This document shows positions 60,680-64,000 of a stretch of DNA of 64,000 nt, one piece after another. Position 1 is the stretch's first letter. Each line of letters opens with the position of its first letter. The stretch comes from UBA7236 sp044227505 (lineage in GTDB: Bacteria > Bacteroidota > Bacteroidia > Chitinophagales > BACL12), in contig JBGAWP010000009.1 in the NCBI GenBank assembly GCA_044227505.1, positions 1-64,000 of the forward strand, read 5' to 3'. Below the pieces are notes generated by a model. That model was given only the letters and a program-made list of their open reading frames with translations. It was not told the DNA's origin and did not search any database. A program made the translations under genes and the position numbers.

Positions 60680-61975
60680 TTAACCCGGTTTGTTATTCTT
60701 ACCTCCAATAGTATTTGCAATTGCGGCGCCAATTTGTTGAAATGATTGAACAGGAAATTGTGAGCGTATCTTTAAATTTAACTCCATATATCTCGAATTT
60801 GTGGTATCTGAGATTACATTTTCAAGGTCTTCAACAGAATTAATGGTATTTGATTCGCTTTGATCTATCAGATATTTTTTATTTTGATACTGGTTTACAA
60901 AATTAAATACATTTAGTCTTTTATGGTTATCCGCTTCGATATTTATAATAAAAGATGGGCAGTTGGTGTGGCACACTTCCAATCCGAGAGTAGTGCCAAT
61001 ATGAAAAAATGCAAGAGCTCCTGAGATATTCTGAAATTTTTGATATATATCAGAATCACTTACGGATAGGTCCTTTTGCCTGAAGTTATCATCTAATATA
61101 ATGTTAGTATAATTATTAAGGATCTTGTACTTCTCCCAATTTTTATTGTTTGGGTAGGGCCTTACAACTAATACCGCATTTTTATTGATCCGTTTTATTG
61201 CTTCACTTATTTTTTGAACAAGTGCTATTTCTTTATCTATTAATGACAATATCCCAATTCCACAACCATAGTAATAATAAGGTTTAGGAAAAGTGGACTC
61301 CTTAATGTTATTTTTGAAATTGAATAAGTAGCTGAGTTGGGTTGAGCCGGTAACATGAATTTTATTGGAATTAATTTGTTGAATATTAATGAGGTCATCT
61401 TTTATGCTCTCACTCCACACTAGATATTCCGCTTTTTTTGAGAACCTGGTATGTTTAAATGCATGATCCCAACTGTATACATATATAAAGTTATTTTTAT
61501 GCTCCTTTATAATCCTAGAAAATAAATGATCATCGTAGATCTCTGTTAAGCATAAAAACGTTGTGATATCATCTATTTGAGTTTTTTTACTTACAGCAAT
61601 GAGCTTTAAATAAAGGTCGTAAGATATTATATGTGGTAACCATCTATGTAACGTAAGTAAAAAATTTGCTTTTTTCCGAATTTTCAGGTTTTCAATATTC
61701 CCTTTTTTAAACTCTTCCATTAAATAATAATTCTGCCTGGACTTGGGCAATTTTCTCAACAAAAAATATACCTTTTCCAAAATAGGGGTGTAGATTCCAG
61801 CTTTACGTTCATTTATGATTCGATACTCCATATTTTCAGGAATATGTGCCTTTACAGTTTCTTCATGTTCCTTGCGAACAAATATCACAATCTGATAATA
61901 GTTATTTAATTCAACGAGTAAACGGCGAATGTCGTTTCTAAAATCAAAAAAATATAACATTATGCCTAGTTTCAT
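60680..61975 (-). CDS. Putative surface-glycan biosynthesis protein, GT-B-like
   Basis: 431 residues, no membrane helix. Not confidently placed in a family. The pattern VYSWDHAFKHTRFSKKAEYL then VWSESIKDDLINIQ then IHVTGSTQLSYLF (about 167-220), followed by a C-terminal domain with AVLVVRPYPNNKNWEKY and FFHIGTTLGLEVCHTNCPSF, resembles GT-B-type surface-carbohydrate transferases. It lies between a flippase (4-bp ATGA overlap) and a GT4 gene, so it is very likely an assembly enzyme of the same polymer. Function not assigned. Confidence 0.7.
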   Translation of the reverse strand: MKLGIMLYFFDFRNDIRRLLVELNNYYQIVIFVRKEHEETVKAHIPENMEYRIINERKAGIYTPILEKVYFLLRKLPKSRQNYYLMEEFKKGNIENLKIRKKANFLLTLHRWLPHIISYDLYLKLIAVSKKTQIDDITTFLCLTEIYDDHLFSRIIKEHKNNFIYVYSWDHAFKHTRFSKKAEYLVWSESIKDDLINIQQINSNKIHVTGSTQLSYLFNFKNNIKESTFPKPYYYYGCGIGILSLIDKEIALVQKISEAIKRINKNAVLVVRPYPNNKNWEKYKILNNYTNIILDDNFRQKDLSVSDSDIYQKFQNISGALAFFHIGTTLGLEVCHTNCPSFIINIEADNHKRLNVFNFVNQYQNKKYLIDQSESNTINSVEDLENVISDTTNSRYMELNLKIRSQFPVQSFQQIGAAIANTIGGKNNKPG

Positions 61976-63507
61976 AACAATGGTTTATCGGGGATTGCTT
62001 CTGATTCTTTTTTGTTTTGAATAAACAAATATATTTTTTCTGATTTTAAGGTCTTATATGTAATAAATATTAAAGCGAATAAGGATATGATCATTAAAAT
62101 TATGATGGCGAAATTTAGATTTAATACATAAGATTTTATGGTGTAGATAATTAAAGAAAATGAAATTATTCCTAAAGAATTATACAAAATGTTTTTTGTA
62201 TAAATTAATTTTAGATCCGCTTTTAACTTATTTATTGTGATATAATTAATGTAAAAGTATTCAAGAATTATTTGAATTAATGTTCCGATAATTACACCTG
62301 GAAATCCCAGTATAGATGTTAATATTACACTTGCGATTAGATTTATACTGACTGAAAAAACTGAAAAATTTAATATATTACTAATGTTATTGGTGTAAAA
62401 CAGAGTTCTGTAATAAGGGCTATATAAAGTTGTGATGCATAAGGTTACCATACTTATTATTCCCCAATAAATGTAGCTATTGTATTCCGTGGTTCTTAAC
62501 CATATCCACAACGCTTCTTCAAAAAAGATACTCAATAAAGCTATAATGGATAAAAAAATAATAAATGTCGGCCTTATAATTCTTGCAGAAAAAGAACTGA
62601 AATTCTCCCTGTTTAGTTCGAAATTATATTTTGATAATTGTGGTTGAACCACGGGATATGAAATAGCAAGTATACCCTTTAATAAAAAATAGGGTTTAGT
62701 AATAATTGCATAAATCGCAACTGCTGAAACACTGAAGAATGATGCAATTATCAGTTTGTCGGCTTGCACAGATAAAAAACTAATTATTGAGAATAAAAAA
62801 ACCCTGTAATTGTACTGTATATTATTTACTTTAAATAAGGATCTATTCAATATCAGCCTTATTGGGATATTTCTGATAAATTTATTTTTCCAAACTAACA
62901 GCAGATCAAGCGATAATGAAAGTAATGAAATGCCTACCATTGCAATTGCAAAGTGTATCAGCGGAAACGATTTATTTAAAAATAGATATAAAACAAGAAT
63001 TAACGTTGATGCGATTGGAATAAATTGAAGTATATTGCGCTCGTGGAAACAATTGTTTGCATTTAATATATTAATTGGGATGGAACTTATTGTGAGAATT
63101 ACCGCATTAATAATTGCCAGGATGAAAAGACTAAAACTTAGATCCTTAGCATCAACTGAAAGTTGAAAAAGGGAGGTGCTGTTAATACCGATTATTAATA
63201 AAATGAAGACTATCAATATGGATGATATAATGTTAAAAGTGATCCCGGCACTCAATGCTGTGGAAAATTTATCTTTATCCTGATCAGTTTCATATTCTAC
63301 TACATACCGGAATATTGATTTTGAACCCCCGAAATCGAAAGAGGCCATGGATGCTGAGAGACTGAAACTAATGAGGTATAAACCATACATTTCGTTACCA
63401 TAGGCATTCAGACATGCAGGCAACGACAACAAACCGGCAACCATTTTTGCCAGATACATTCCATAATTACTAAAAATATTTTTGGAAAGTAATTTAAGCC
63501 CCGACAT
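61972..63507 (-). CDS. Repeat-unit flippase (Wzx-like)
   Basis: 511 residues with about 12-14 hydrophobic helices. N-terminal SKNIFSNYGMYLAKMVAGLL and GNEMYGLYLISFSLSASMAS follow the Wzx/PST pattern. It would move the lipid-linked repeat unit to the periplasm for the polymerase at 57216. It is about 20 residues longer than the other Wzx in this window (18582-20048), with little obvious identity, so the two loci are not recent duplicates. ATGA overlap with the next gene. Confidence 0.88.
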   Translation of the reverse strand: MSGLKLLSKNIFSNYGMYLAKMVAGLLSLPACLNAYGNEMYGLYLISFSLSASMASFDFGGSKSIFRYVVEYETDQDKDKFSTALSAGITFNIISSILIVFILLIIGINSTSLFQLSVDAKDLSFSLFILAIINAVILTISSIPINILNANNCFHERNILQFIPIASTLILVLYLFLNKSFPLIHFAIAMVGISLLSLSLDLLLVWKNKFIRNIPIRLILNRSLFKVNNIQYNYRVFLFSIISFLSVQADKLIIASFFSVSAVAIYAIITKPYFLLKGILAISYPVVQPQLSKYNFELNRENFSSFSARIIRPTFIIFLSIIALLSIFFEEALWIWLRTTEYNSYIYWGIISMVTLCITTLYSPYYRTLFYTNNISNILNFSVFSVSINLIASVILTSILGFPGVIIGTLIQIILEYFYINYITINKLKADLKLIYTKNILYNSLGIISFSLIIYTIKSYVLNLNFAIIILMIISLFALIFITYKTLKSEKIYLFIQNKKESEAIPDKPLL

Positions 63508-63564
63508 TAGTTAAAATAATGATTGTTTTGTATTCAACAGTTACAACACTTGATTTTAATTCTC

Positions 63565-64000
63565 TCATTTATTTAATATATAATTATCTACAAATTCTCT
63601 GATTGCGCCATTTCCTCCTGATTTGGTAAGCGAAATTATATTTTTTATTGCCTTTACTTTTGAAGTTGAATTTGCAGGGCATGCAGCAAGTCCCACAGAT
63701 TCCAGTAATTCAATACAATTGATATCATCACCTATATATGCTACCTCATGCAGTGTAATGTTTTCTTGTTTACAGATTTCTATTGCTGCACTCAATTTTC
63801 CAGAAAAACCTGCACCTTGATAGAGGTAATCAACTTTTAATTTGGCTGCTCTGCGTTCCACTATTTTTGTATTCTCAGTAGTAATTATTCCTGTTTTAAT
63901 GCCCGCCTCTCGTAAAAGATTAAACGCCATGCCATCATGAGTGTTAAATTTTTTAAACTCATCTCCACTTTCAGTGTAATACATTCCAGCATCAGTCATT
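63565..64000 (-). CDS. KdsC-type HAD phosphatase (5' end beyond the window)
   Basis: 144 residues visible, ending at 63565. The first visible residues MTDAGMYYTESGDEFKKFNT correspond to the stretch just after the catalytic DVDG motif of KdsC-family phosphatases, so the nucleophile Asp lies outside the window and the Met at 63999 is internal. Motif II/III are present: GIITTENTKIV and YIGDDINCIELLE. The family removes phosphate from KDO-8-phosphate or N-acylneuraminate-9-phosphate. In this operon it may serve an acidic nonulosonate or KDO-like sugar. Reads into the flippase gene 57 bp away. Confidence 0.8.
   Translation of the reverse strand, partial: MTDAGMYYTESGDEFKKFNTHDGMAFNLLREAGIKTGIITTENTKIVERRAAKLKVDYLYQGAGFSGKLSAAIEICKQENITLHEVAYIGDDINCIELLESVGLAACPANSTSKVKAIKNIISLTKSGGNGAIREFVDNYILNK

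Noticed and set aside
1..64000. tRNA, rRNA, tmRNA and insertion-sequence genes
   Set aside because: No cloverleaf, rRNA-like segment or transposase was recognised by eye. Small RNAs without strong structure could have been missed.
45974..64000. JUMPstart/ops-type RfaH element or invertible promoter in the capsule operon
   Set aside because: No ops motif or inverted repeats flanking a promoter were seen; the operon's true 5' end is outside the window.

Overview
The window looks like a chromosomal segment from a free-living member of the Bacteroidota. The evidence is: AT-rich DNA; several secreted proteins with a type IX secretion (T9SS) C-terminal sorting domain; Bacteroidota-type promoters (TAnnTTTG, some with an upstream TTG); little use of Shine-Dalgarno sites; a DUF4293 protein; and a Reg_prop/Y_Y_Y sensor kinase. 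Genus cannot be told from this. No tRNA, rRNA, CRISPR array, prophage or recognisable insertion sequence was seen.

Layout. 1-5250: a NarL-type response regulator and its beta-propeller sensor kinase, followed downstream by a lipoprotein and a truncated secreted protein. 5480-15770: a T9SS protein, a helical-repeat protein, dipeptidase PepD, an amidohydrolase/membrane-protein pair, a peptide-binding lipoprotein and a Nudix hydrolase. 16187-21342: a small polysaccharide locus (O-antigen ligase/polymerase, Wzz-like, Wzx-like, glycosyltransferase). 21468-45979: mostly housekeeping and repair genes (rlmD, recQ, a UvrD-type helicase, truA, lysS, uvrA). Mixed in are T9SS cargo, an ion-channel-like protein with a degenerate pore, a sulfotransferase-like/class IV aminotransferase pair, an aldehyde dehydrogenase, a LytM/LysM lipoprotein, twin von Willebrand A proteins and a RidA-family deaminase. 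45974-64000: an 18-kb single-strand surface-polysaccharide operon running from a KdsC-like phosphatase at the window edge to Wza and Wzc.

How the genes work together. The large operon holds a full Wzx/Wzy route: a PglF/PglE/PglD/PglC-type set that would make and load a diacetamido-trideoxy sugar (bacillosamine-like) on the lipid carrier, three or four further glycosyltransferases, flippase, polymerase, a heparinase-family lyase, and the Wza/Wzc export pair. The aldehyde dehydrogenase and the RidA protein resemble 2-aminomuconate semialdehyde dehydrogenase and 2-aminomuconate deaminase, consecutive steps of tryptophan/kynurenine breakdown. The two-component pair and the lipoprotein operon share a near-identical 15-bp site placed exactly 22 bp from the -7 box, which suggests a small regulon.

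The least expected content is between genes. Nearly every longer intergenic stretch is filled with short tandem repeats, most with a strict 7-bp period but many different words (GGACATA, TCAATTA, GTCATTA, CTCACCA, TCGTGAA, AGGACAT, GGAGAGA, GTATCAG), plus period-8 and period-9 relatives. Dispersed hairpin families accompany them. One hairpin family has three copies with compensatory base changes and conserved G-U pairs, so it probably folds as RNA or single-stranded DNA. Some repeats run into the stop codons of neighbouring genes.
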